Shown here piece by piece: positions 12,603-25,600 of a stretch of DNA of 64,000 nt. Under the pieces are notes generated by a model. That model did no database searches and was not told the DNA's origin. It was given only the letters and a program-made list of their open reading frames with translations. This DNA comes from Pachypanchax playfairii (Eukaryota; Chordata; Actinopteri; Cyprinodontiformes; Aplocheilidae), in the NCBI GenBank assembly GCA_006937955.1, contig SSNP01000020.1, positions 3,291,846-3,355,845 on the forward strand. Reading direction: 5' to 3'. A program made the position numbers and the translations under genes. Position 1 is the first letter of the stretch. Each line of letters begins with the position of its first letter.

Positions 12603-15600
12603 ATGCCCCGGTGGCTGAGCTACATGACCTGTTCTGTAAGAAGCTGCAGCAGTGCTGTGTGCTGTTTGATTTCCTGGACTGTGTGGCCGACCTGAAAGGG
12701 AAGGAGATCAAACGTGCGGCGCTTAACGAGCTGGTGGAGAGCGTGGCCACTAGCAGAGGAGTCCTCATCGAGCCGCTCTACCCCGAGGCTATAAAGATGG
12801 TAAGAAGGGAGGAGCAGGAGGATGAGGGCGGTGTTACAATGGTTGAGCTTCTCAGATGACTTTAACCGTCTGGGTTTTAAAATGACACATTCAGTGGATC
12901 TTAAACAACGATGGACTTTAAAGAACTAAACTCTGAAGTAGCAAAACAAACTTCCACACACGGTTAACCTTTAAGTGGTGGGGCGGGATTTAAAACTTGA
13001 ACAGAAACTAGCCGAGAGGGCACACAGATTGCTTTGGCTTCAATTACCGGGTACCGATACTGGGTCTAGTACAGGTATATCAAAGTCCAGTCCTTAAGGC
13101 CCACTATCCTGCATATTTAAGATGCTTTTCAGCTCCAGCACACCTGATTGAAATGATTTAATTACCTCCTCATCATGTTAACAATTCTGAAGAGGCTCGT
13201 TAATGACCTGTTCGTCTAAACCAGGTGTGCTGAAGCAGAGGAACATCTAAAACCTGCAGCATAACGGCCCTTGAGGACTGGAGTTTGACACCTAAGATGG
13301 GTTCTGATAACAAAAAGCTTTCATTTGATTAGGATGCTAAAGTAAAGAAGAAAAATCAGAAAATGCAAAAACCCCTAAAACAACAGCAGTTTTTGGGGAT
13401 AGATGCAGATGAACATGTGGATGCAACAACTGGACAGAGAACAGATGCAAAAAGTCCCACATGTAAATCCAATCTGTGGTCATGACAGAAGAGCATGTGG
13501 ATAAACTGATAAGAGGATGAATGGAGAGAAGAGCAGAAGGTAACAAAGGGCAAAGCTATAATGTGCTGACGGACTGATAAGAAGAAGGTTGGAAAGGCGA
13601 GATAACGTGGCGCCGAGCGTGGAACTTAGATCCCAGAGGAACCCGACAATCTCAGAGACACTGAGTGGTTCAACTAAACTCAGAGCAACAATAAACATGT
13701 TCTTTAATCTGAAGCACAGCAATCCCTCCTCGAGGTGGTTACGTTCCCACGTGCAAAAGGTTAAAATCTACCAAGTACAAACTATATATTTATTATATAC
13801 TGTATATCTATTGTTGAACCAGGGAGACCAAATGCTGGCCAATCAGAGCCCAGGTTACATAACTAGGTGCTGATCTCAGCCTATCAGAGTCCAGGTTACA
13901 GAACCATGTGTTTAGCCGTCAGCCACTAATATCCTGTGTATGAAATAAACTGCAAACCAAAGGAAGCATTTAGCAGGAACAAAAACAACCTTTGTCTGTG
14001 ATGTATATTTAGATATTCTTCTATATAAAACCTGCGATTTAGTGAAGTGGAAAAAAAGCACCTGAAAGAACAGAACTGAAGTCTAATATTGAAGCTTAAG
14101 GGTTAAAAAAAGTCATAACAGCAAAAGAAAGATGAAAAGTTTTAACTGTAAATATTTTAATAGACCAGAAAAATTAAAACCCCTCAGAAAAAAGAAATCC
14201 AGTGAATTCTTCAGGCTCCTTTTAAATCTAATTAAGATTTACATAAGTGCCCTAAAATGAGCAATTAAAGTGGCCAGAGGAGATGCTTTTGCTGAATAAA
14301 TGATGATGTAGTGAGCGCCGCTTGCATGACTTATTAGTCCTTCTACAACACAGACCGCTAACAGCATCAGAAGCAGCTTTCACGGGCCGGAGTTGCTTAG
14401 GAACTGAAGAATAATACGACCAGATACGACATTTTCTCCAACAAAGCAACAGCCTCTTGTTGTGACAGAACATTTGGCACCACTGCCACCCACTTACATG
14501 CTTCTTGCACATTTTACATCCAAATAAACTTTTTAATTCATAGACAGGAACATTTCTGTCAAAGAAGAAGGAAACGGGTTGAACTCACATGCATCAGTGT
14601 GTTTACAAAGATACTGACAGCTAAAACTCAAGGTCTGATTATTGTGAACTGCACTCTGCTTGTCTGAATGATTTTCATCTTTTATCTGGAAATCAAATGT
14701 TTTTCATCTTTATTTTCTTCAGATTTAACCAAAATACTGAAAGGAAATTACTTTTCAAGACTGTGTTGAAAATCTGCAACATCTGTTTTATGTTTTTAAA
14801 TAAGTTTGGATCATATTTCTTTAAAAAAAATTAGACAAGTATGCAGCATTATTTCTGTTTAATTGTGTAAACTTTGGAGTGACTGTATGAATAAAATCAA
14901 GAGTAATTTTTTTTTAATATTCAATATTAATATATTAATTTTTTTGTATTTCAAACTTTTTTTAACCCTGATTTTATTTTAGAACAGTTTTTATATATTA
15001 TTAAAAATAAAACATCCTAAAAATGAATTTACACAAACTTTTTTGAACATTTTGGAATCATGTTTTCCATATTTTAAATGTTTTTACTCCCTTTTATGGA
15101 ATTTTATTTAAAAAGACCTGAAGATTTACTCAACTAATTGATGAAATAAATGGATGTCCAATATTTTCCTCTGTAAAAACTGTCACATAATATTTTACAT
15201 AATTATTTTTCTTAAATAAATAGTATTATTGTAATTTTCAGCTTTTAGAATTTTGTACTTTCTAGAAATTGAGGTTTCATGTTTACCCCTACTAGCTTCA
15301 CTGTGATGCAATTTCATGTAGAATCAACAATAACAAGAATGTCCTTTGTCACAGATCTCTCACTAACCTCCTGTCCTTCCTCTGCACCTGTCTCCGTCCC
15401 ACTTCCTTCTCTGTCTTCTTCTACACTTATAACCTTCCAGATCTCAGTAAATATCTTCCGCACGCTTCCTCCCAGTGAGAATCCAGAGTTTGACCCAGAG
15501 GAAGACGAGCCGACACTGGAAGCTTCATGGCCTCATCTGCAGGTACATAAACACCTGCAGTTTGACTCATGTGACGACGTCTTATGTTTCACTTCCTGTT

Positions 15601-18600
15601 TGAAAAAAGGTCCAAAAACACTGTTTATTTGTAAATGAGATCCCTTTTGTATAGTGTTAAGTAAAAAACAACCCTTACCTCTTTGAACATTGTTTGTTCA
15701 GTATTTTGAAGAAAGTACTTTTATATTACACACAGGTACTTGTCTCATGTGTTATTTACCACAGTCATGGATCCTTTAAAGATACATTTATGACAGGCTC
15801 TTTAAACAGATAGCGATATTTGGATTTAAGTTTTTTAAATCTTTGTGTTGGGTTTGAAATCCACACTCAGTTATTATTTAATTTTACAGTTTTTACACGT
15901 CACCTGGTAAATAACTCTAATAAGTTTAAATGTAAGTATTCCTAAACAACAGACACAGAAAATTGATTAGCTGTTTTTCACCTCGCACAGTTGGTGTATG
16001 AGTTCTTTCTTCGTTTTCTGGAGAGCCCGGACTTCCAGCCCTCCATGGCCAAACGCTACATCGACCAGAAGTTTGTCCTGCAGGTAATCCAAGCCCGTCT
16101 TCCTCCAAATTTCTGGAATAAATAATAATAAATACTGAAATGAAAAGAACGTTTTACTGAAACATCGTACAAGTTGTTGCCTCTGGGCTGCGATTCCTGG
16201 TGATAAAACATCAACCTCAGTTACAGGGAGTTTCCAAAATGTTTCAAAATGTTCATGATGGTTGTCTGTTTCCCTCTGGAATGTACTTAGTTCGTTTTTA
16301 TGAGTCGGAAGCGTGAAAAATTTGAGATGACTTTGGGAGGGATCGGTAAGGAAAGTGTCAATAAAACAACGATCAAATCTGAAGAAATTCAAACCATTTT
16401 AACCCAATTTATGACTAAATTGCTACAACAACGGGCGACCAGCCTTGTACAGAACATGTTGCAAAAGTATCAGAAAAATCAGGAGTACCAATTCAGTGAC
16501 AAGTCGCTAACAGCTGTAGCCCAGAGATACTTGCTCAAAGATCAGGGGCGGAGCTAGGGGGGAGGCCACAGAGTTCTGGCCACCCTATTGGCCACCACAG
16601 AAACACATTTATATTTTTTGTATTTTATATATTTTTGTAGTGCATCGTTGTTACTTAACCTGCACTAATAAGTTAAAATACTTGGAATACTAATACATCT
16701 TTGCCACTGCTGCTAATGTCAAAATGTTGTATTTGTTTGGTTTAAGGTGCTTTAAAACTGCATTTTTTGTGTGACACGTTGGCCACCACAAAACATTTAC
16801 AGTTCCATCTCCAGTTGGCCACCCCATTGAAAAATTCCTGTCTCCACCATTGTCAAAGATTCACTCATAAAAACAACTAGCTTACAGATTTCTCAGCTCT
16901 TGAGAAGACGGTTCCAATTTTAGACCAACTGAAGATTCCAGATTAGTTTAAAACCGTCTGTAAATGTAGAAACCAGTTGATCATCCTTACAGGTGCAGGA
17001 GTCCACATGTCAGTAATGATGTTACACATGTGTTTGTAGCTCCTGGAGCTGTTTGACAGTGAGGACCCGAGGGAGAGGGAGTACCTGAAGACCATCCTGC
17101 ATCGTGTTTATGGAAAACTACTGGGCCTCCGAGCCTACATCCGCAAACAGATCAACAACATCTTCCTCAGGTACAGTTAAGCAGAGATGAAGCAAAAAAA
17201 CTAGTACACAGAATTAAAAAGGCTTTATATAGAGTTTAAACACTGATAAATCAAACACTGGCTAACAAACAGAATCCTCATTCAATCACTTTGAATCTTC
17301 AGTCAGGCTAATTGGTTTGAAAACATTTCCAGAACAGCTCCTTCTCTTCAGTCACTTCTGTGTTTGAATCAACTCTGAAGTGCATCATCTTTATACTGCA
17401 GAGGGATTTCAGAAAAACAGTGTTTTTAGTTGATGCAGTTCACTTCCTTTAACCTGAACTGCTCAATGCAGGTCTTCAGTCTCAGATTAAAGGAATTTAA
17501 GGCAGCTTTACAAAATCTGACTCAGTGCTGCCACAACAGGCGCTGTGGCTAACTGCAGCCACCAGCCAAGCCGGCACGGGAGCGCGCACAGACACTTTAC
17601 AGACTGTTCGTCTTCACAGCACTGCACCGGGGAGGCTAACATACTTCACGTCAGGTCTCTCCACTCTGTTATTTGATTTGATCTCATCATTTTCATACTG
17701 TATCAGGCTCTAAACACGACCTATAATGTTTTCTCACCTGGTCACAAGGAAATGAGCCATGTCAGCATCCGTTTTCACTCCCAAATGCAGCTGAAGTTCC
17801 CTCCATGAACCGAACGTATATCCAATATTTATGCGGGTGCCTGCCCGGCTTCGGTCATATTTTTTTTAGACTCACGAGATGCCGCTGATAAAGTCTTTTT
17901 TTTCTTCGTGGTGCCACTTTTTTGGGGGGTGAGAGTGGATGCAGGTCGTTTGCTGGCTGCAGAAACATCCATAAGTATACCTTCAGTGTTTGAATCCAAG
18001 TCCACGGTGGCCATGTTCTTCCTGTTCAAGAGCTGTCGGCAACGCGCATGCAGCGTCAATTTACGTCACATCCCTACAACTGCGCGGGAAATTCGGACGT
18101 TGAACTGCAGCGCATTATGTAGCACACAGCGTTTCCAAGGCAACAGACATATATGCGGATGGCCTCGTTATTTTGGGTTTTTAATGCTTCATGACCCATT
18201 AGCATTGAATAAACTGGAAATGCATGTGTAGTTTTTCACAAATCTTGCCTTATGTCCCTTTAAGAACACAGCAGGCTCATTGTTAGCATGTGAAAGGTTA
18301 ACGATGGTTTTAAACACACCCAAGTGTTGCAAGTGTGAGAAGAACCGTGGTGGCGTCAGATCCGTGACCTGGATCCTGTGGACACCAATAGAACACGCTG
18401 GCTTCATGCCTTGATGATAATGTCATATTGTTGTGCTAACAATGAGAGATCTTCTAGTGCAGAGGTTCCAAACTGTTGTCCAAAGGTCCTACTGTCTTGT
18501 ATATAAGGTGCTTTCCTCACAGCCCACCTGATTTACATGAACTGGTCATCACTAGGCTTCAGCAGAGCTTGAATTAAACCATTTGAATCAGATCTACTGA

Positions 18601-19583
18601 GGCTGAGAAACATCAAACGTTTCCAGGACTGTGGATAAATCTCAAACTGAAACTGAAGACACATTCTAACAGGTTGTAAAGGTCATGGAGAGAGTAGCGA
18701 GGTCTTAATCCAGTGTGAAAGGGGCCTTGTGGGAGTGTAATACAAAACCAGTCAACTGTAAGGTAAAGTCATAAATACCAATAATATGTATGTGAGCAGG
18801 TTGATTTAAAGCTGTAGCAACTGTTCCTTTATCTGCAGTTATAATGTATATATAAAATCTTGTCTGCTCATTTTGATTTTCAGGTTCATTTATGAAACTG
18901 AGCACTTCAACGGAGTGGCAGAGCTGCTGGAAATCCTCGGCAGGTTTGTGTGAACAAACACACCATATAAAGTTCTGACAGAAGCAACAGGAATAAAACA
19001 AATCACACCAACTCACAACAAAGGAAAACAGCTGTAAAGGCAGTTTTACAAAATATTACACAATATGATTCCTATTATTTAACTTGAATGATTAGAAATA
19101 AATGTAAATAACACAAGAATGAGACAGAAACAATGAAATATGAGTCATACGTTTGAGTATTTTTCTTGAATTTGTCTCTGAGGAAAAGAGATGAAGAGAG
19201 AAAGTGGAGTGAAGCCAAACTGATAAACAGACACGTCTTGTTGTGTCTCCACACACACCTACACACGTACACACACACACACACACACACACACAAGTGT
19301 GTTTTGGTATCCTTATGGGGACCGTCCATTGACTTCCATTGATTTTAGTAACTAGATTTATACCTAACCCAAACCCTTTTCCTAACCTTAACCATTACTG
19401 ATCTATAACTAACCCTAAGACTAACTAAAACTCTATTCACACCATACCTATAAACCTAACCCCTAACCCTAAAAAGGGGAGTCCCCCTCATGGGGACCAG
19501 GCTTCGGTCCCCACAAGAACCCTCGGACCCCAGAAAGATAGTAAAAGTCAGGAAACGGGTCCCCAGGAGGTCAGAAATACAAG

Positions 19584-19657
<74 letters not shown>

Positions 19658-22600
19658 TCGATCAGAAAGATGACGGTGATTACGAGAGGAAAAAGAAAGA
19701 AAAGCTTGAAGAAAGAATAAAAGCAACGTGATGTTTTCTGGTTTGGTTTGTTCATTTGTTTTGTGTTCAAAACACAATAGATGTAAGAAAAAACACTCTG
19801 GGGAAAAAAGATGGCTGCCATTGAGAGATAAAAAGTCTCAAATCAGTTTTCTTTAGTGAGTTTGGTCTTAAAGAATGGGGAAAAAAGTGGAAAGTATGTA
19901 GCTTAGCTCCGACCAAAGAGGAAAAAACCCAAACATTTCTACCTCTGAGTTAGGTTCTTTGATTAATTTGTTTCTAATGTGGGGATTTACAGTTCTTGTT
20001 GAAATTAGAATTCTAATATATTAATGTATAATTAAATTGTATTCAAAGTTAAAGGATGGGAATTTCTTTTTGGATTTCACAGTCGCCATTTTTCTTGTCA
20101 ATGAACAAGAAATGAAGAATAAATGGTGACTTTTGAATTTGGAGCAAGTTAGTATGAAGATGAGGGAGACGATGAGTTCAAGGTGAGAGGAGAGGGAAAC
20201 ATGGCGGGATACGTGAAGAGGAGGATGAGTGAGTCAGAGGTGGAGGAAGGAGAACAGGAGAGGAGAGAGAGGTTTGTATTCATGTTGTTGGTAACAGAGG
20301 TATTTATAGCTCCTCCCACACATGAAGAGGGGGAGGAATTGAGGGGATGCAGAACAGGAGAGAGAAAAGGGAAGGAGACAGGGAGGTATTCAGAAAAAAA
20401 AAGGATGAGGAAGATGGAGAGAGAGGAAATATCAGAGGAGCAGCAGGAGGGAAATATTATTGTAGGAATGTTCTGTTAGACAGACAGGTAGACAAACACA
20501 AATATCCTCTGTATAAACACACCTCAATAAGGGTCACACTTTCTAAGTTTAGTTCCCACCGTTCTGTTGCTCAGACTTGGAGCAGCTGTATCAGTCTTAG
20601 AACATTACACATTTTTCCAGTCGCTTGGAAACAGTCATAATCTAGAAAGAAACTGGCATATTCTTACGAATGCAAAGAAGTGTGTTAGAAAAGAATGAAA
20701 CATTTTCATGTAAAACAATTATTTTGTTTTATGTATGCCCAAATATATTAAGGTTGCAGCGAATGGATGGATGGATGGATGATATAGGATAGATGGATGG
20801 ATGGATGGATGGATGGATGGATGGATGGATGGAGAATGATATCGGATGGATGGACGGACGGACGGACGGACGGACGGACGGACGGACGGACGGATGGATG
20901 GATGATATACAGTAGGATAGATGGATGGATGGATGGATGATATACAGTAGGATAGATGGATGGATGGATGGATGGATGGATGGATGATATACAGTAGGAT
21001 AGATGGATGGATGGATGGATGGTTGGATGATATAGGATAGATGGATGGATGAATGGATGATGATGGATGAAGAATGATATAGGATGGATGGATGGATGAA
21101 GAATGATATAGGATGGATGGATGGATGGATGGAGGATGATGGATCGATGGATGATGATGGATGAAGGATGATGGATGGATGATGGACAGATGGATGGATG
21201 GATGGATGGATGGATGGATGGATGGATGGATGGATGGATGGATGGATGGATGGATGGATGGATGGATGGATGGATGGATGGACGGACGGATGGATGGCAG
21301 TGGAAGGCTGATGGTTTGGACACTGGTCCTTGACACCTTGCAGTTTTAATAATGACAGTGATGTCAGCACATTGCATGTGTCTTTCTTTCATTTTTTATG
21401 TAGTCGTTTTTTTAAGAGGATTAACACGAGTAATACAAAAATATAACAGATAAACACACCTTTATTGCCATGACAACATCAAATAAAGGGAAGACAGCCT
21501 AGTGAAATGACAGCTCTACTTTTCTTCTGTTTCAGCATCATAAATGGCTTTGCGCTGCCTCTGAAAGCCGAACACAAGCAGTTCCTGGTTCGAGTCCTCA
21601 TCCCACTACACACAGCAAAGTCCCTTTCCATCTTCCACGCACAGGTCAGTAGAGAACTGCAACATACCAACATTTATTTGACTCTGTTTATAGAAGTAAT
21701 GGACTGTTATTTTTTAACCTGCCACCTGTTTATTTGTTAACATTTTTGAAAAAATTTATTTTAACTGAATTATGTTCTCGAATCCATAAATGATAGCAGT
21801 GTTGAATAAGGAGTTCTGCAATGTGTCTGGTTCACCACTAGAAGGCAGAGTAGAGTTATACATGCTCCCACCTCTGAGTTCAAATCAGTGTTAGTGCTTT
21901 TTTTGGGTGCGTTTGTGTTTCTGTTTGGCTCGTCATAATATTTGATGACACAGATGGCCAGCTGTCTATTGTGTGTTTATTTGAGTCACACATTATTTGC
22001 TTATGCAGAGGGTACAGTTTGTTCTTAACAAAGCTATCTGCGGTTTATGTATTCTGGGTCTCAGCATCACTGTGCCCTACATTTCTCCCCATCTCTTTCC
22101 CCGTGGTTCACACACATTCATTATTCACACACTCAAACACAGCTCAGTTTGGCAGGGTCATGGGGGAGACAGGAGTGGGAGTGACCCACTTCTGGGTGTA
22201 GATATCAAAGTATGATATCCCAGAATAAAACAGAAACCGTTTCAGAATGTTTTTATGCTGTTTTATATTTTATATAAACTTTTCTATAGTCTGAAAACAT
22301 TTAGTTGTTTTTTTTATTCTATAATGTTAAAGATGGTTCAGATCTTTTGAAGTGGGGTTCTCTGGAAAGATTAGAAACAATCTCTATCTGTACCTCTTTA
22401 AATTGCTTCAGTAGAGAAGTGGAGCTTTGTTCTGGCAGGATTAAGGTAAAAATGGCTAGTCATGGGGGCCTGTTCTAAAGTGGATGACTGTAGTCTTAAA
22501 ATGTTGCTGTCAGTTTTGCATTTAACTGTTTCTACATTGAATTATGTTGTTACTTGCAAGTGACAACAAAAACAGCAGAAACTAGATGTAGCATTTCCTG

Positions 22601-25600
22601 TGCAGCCTGGGACACTTCCTGTAGGAATATAAATAATAATAATACAGAGGATACAAGGTTGCACAGTGGCACAGTGGGTAGTGCTGTTACCTTGCAGCGA
22701 GAAGGTACTGGCTTTGAATCCAGGCTGGCTGGATTTCACATGTTCTCTCTGCACATGTGTGTTTTATCCAGGGACTCAGGTTCCTCCCACAAAGCCAAAA
22801 CATGCATGAGGTTAATACGCAAATTGTCCCTTTATGTGAATGTGTGTGTAAGTGGTTGTTTGTCTCTGTGATGGACTGGTGAGCTGTCCAAGTGTGACCC
22901 CGCCTCTCGCCCAATGACCACTGGAGAAAGACACCAGCTCCCTGTGACACTGAACAGAAAGAAGTGGGTTTAGATAATGACTGACTGACAAATGATACAA
23001 TATTTCTGCTGGAATAAATGTGTTGAGACAAATGGCAGTTTTGTGTGAACTGCTTTGAACTTTTTAGGATTAGAGTTGTTTTAAGACAGCAGTAATCCAC
23101 TTTTGGTCTTTGCCAAACAGCTAACTAGCCATTAGCTCATCTATCTGGTCAGTAAACCCTGTTTTTTTCAAACTGAGGCTGTTCAATGAGCCGTCAACAG
23201 CGGATAAGATACTAATTGATCCTGTTCTCTTCACCCTGTTTAAAAGATCTGAACATTCTCTTTGAGATGTCCCTTACTGGTTGCTTAGCTTAGCTTGTCT
23301 GTAACAAATCTTCTGTGATTATCTGAACTAAGTACATGCTGATTGTTGTGTAATAACTGAAGATGACTAATTTAAAGGGTTCCTCAGAACCCAGCATGCC
23401 TGTGTCTTCTAAGAAATAGCCAAACAACGGCTTCCAGCGTCCGCAAAATCCAACCTGACAACAGACTCCTACATGTTTACCTTGTGTGATTCTCTAATGC
23501 TGTAAATAGTTGGACCTTTTAGCACTTTCACTTTCTTCCAGCTCTTTTTCCTGCTTCTCTTTATATTTGATTTGAACAGATCTCCTTTTTAACTTTGCCT
23601 ATTTTCAGCTTTACTTGTACTTCTGAAATAATGTTGCAAATAATGAACAGTACAAAGATACTGCATTGGAGAAAAAAAGGATAAATCAAGAAATGTGCAA
23701 AGTTATTTGGGTGCTTTATGATGTAAAAGCTTGAAACAACGAAGCTACATGCAGAAAAGAAAAACAAAACAATCCAGCAGTTCACAAACTCCAGTTTCTG
23801 TAATGATAATAAAAGTGGATACTTAAAACTAAATGGCTTTTGGTTTGAATTCAAACCCAAGAGGAAGGACAGAGACAGCAGGTCAAACTCTGTCCCACAT
23901 TGCCCTTAAGGGACTTTATGTGTGTGACATCACTCCTTCCAAAGTAAACACACACAGTCTCTGTCGCCACGGTGCCCACTTGCCACGGCAACCGGTCTGA
24001 GTGGAGGGGGCAACCGCAAAACACAATCATGCCCACACACGTACTCACACACTCTGGATAATAGGAAACGACTGCAGCTCATTTGAGAGGAGACGAGAGC
24101 TGATGTAGCAACACACACACAGGATCGGAAAAGTTTCCGATCTTTAGCGGTGTGTAATCCAGAGGGATAAGAGCTAAGAGTTCCCCATCTCTCCGGCAGC
24201 CTAAAGGAGCGTAGGTGTGTGTGTTTGTCCACATGCAACCCCATCATTATTTTAGTTTATGTAGCTATTTATAAAAAAGAAGATACAGAAACCTACATTT
24301 AAACTTTGCACACCTGACAAATAGGTTGCTGGTTCAAGCACTGCCATCATTCACCTTCAGGATTTACAGAAGCAGACTTTTCAGTTAATAGTTGGTAATT
24401 ATAAAACACAATGTTTAAAATGTGTTTAACTTTATGTAAAATGTGCAATAGATATATCTTCAAAAACAGGTGTGTTTATCTAAATGCTTTATCTAAAAAG
24501 CGTTACTCGATTTTAAATGAATTTCTAAATTCTCCATTGTTTCAAGGTTATGATGTTAAAATCTTTCCTCAAATGAACATTTTGTGTTGTCTGCACAAAC
24601 AGAAAACATTTAACAGCATTTGAACATTACTAATATCAGTTACGTCAAACTAAATGACATGGTGCCGAGCAGCGAGCCTTGTGGAACCTCACATTACCCT
24701 TAAGTTGGTTTCTTTCTGAACTATTTATAGAAACTGAAATGTGCGTGCAACCTGTCTAACATCAGAAGGTTGTTTTTGTTGAAAGATCTAAGATCTGAGA
24801 GGTTAATTGTCTTTTTAATATGTTGTGCACAGTTTGTTTTTAATGGCAGTGTTCTGTGTTTTTACAGTTGGCCTACTGTGTGGTGCAGTTTATGGAGAAA
24901 GATGCTACAGTGACTGAATATGTAAGACTGAATGCTTTTACTACAACACACACCAGAATAAAAGGATTTGATCTGAATTTGACTTCTAATACTGAACTGA
25001 TGATTGATTAGCATCCAGTTCTGCATGAGCAGCAGATTGTAAAGTGTTGCACATTTCAGTGAAACCTTTTTGTTTACAGGCTTTAAATTCACTCCAAATT
25101 GCGGGAGTAGAATTCACATTAAATCATAAAAATCTGATTATTAGATTGTCAAATATTTCAGTTTAACTGGACCATATTGAAGAGAAGACAGAATGAGTTT
25201 ATGCAGAATTTACCGATCAATGTCAGTAAGAGTTAACAAATGACTGTATTTCCTCTGCAGATTATCAGAGGGCTGCTCAAGTACTGGCCAAAAACCTGCA
25301 CCCAGAAAGAGGTGAAGTAAAAGCAGCTGATATGTCTGCTGCATTTCTTCTCTTTCTTCAGACTCCTCTTTTATCGTGTTGTCTGTAGAATAAAATGTGT
25401 GTATTGGTGTGTGTCTGGTGTTTAGGTGATGTTTCTCGGGGAGATAGAGGAGATTTTGGATGTGATCGAACCATCGCAGTTCATTCGGATTCAGGAGCCT
25501 CTCTTCAAACAGATAGCAGCTTGTATCTCCAGCCCTCACTTCCAGGTGATAAACCATGTTGGGGGGGATATAAACACCCCTGAAATCACTCACATCCAGG

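Noticed and set aside
19456..19821. CVCVCV/HTHTHT frames here and at 34926-35913
   Set aside because: CA-repeat translations running into satellite units.
20719..21392. Three overlapping frames of more than 200 residues
   Set aside because: All are translations of the GGAT array and have no family resemblance.
23851..24247. Minus-strand frames of 65-105 codons in a GC-richer patch
   Set aside because: No splice-consistent neighbours or recognisable domain; inside a ppp2r5b intron.
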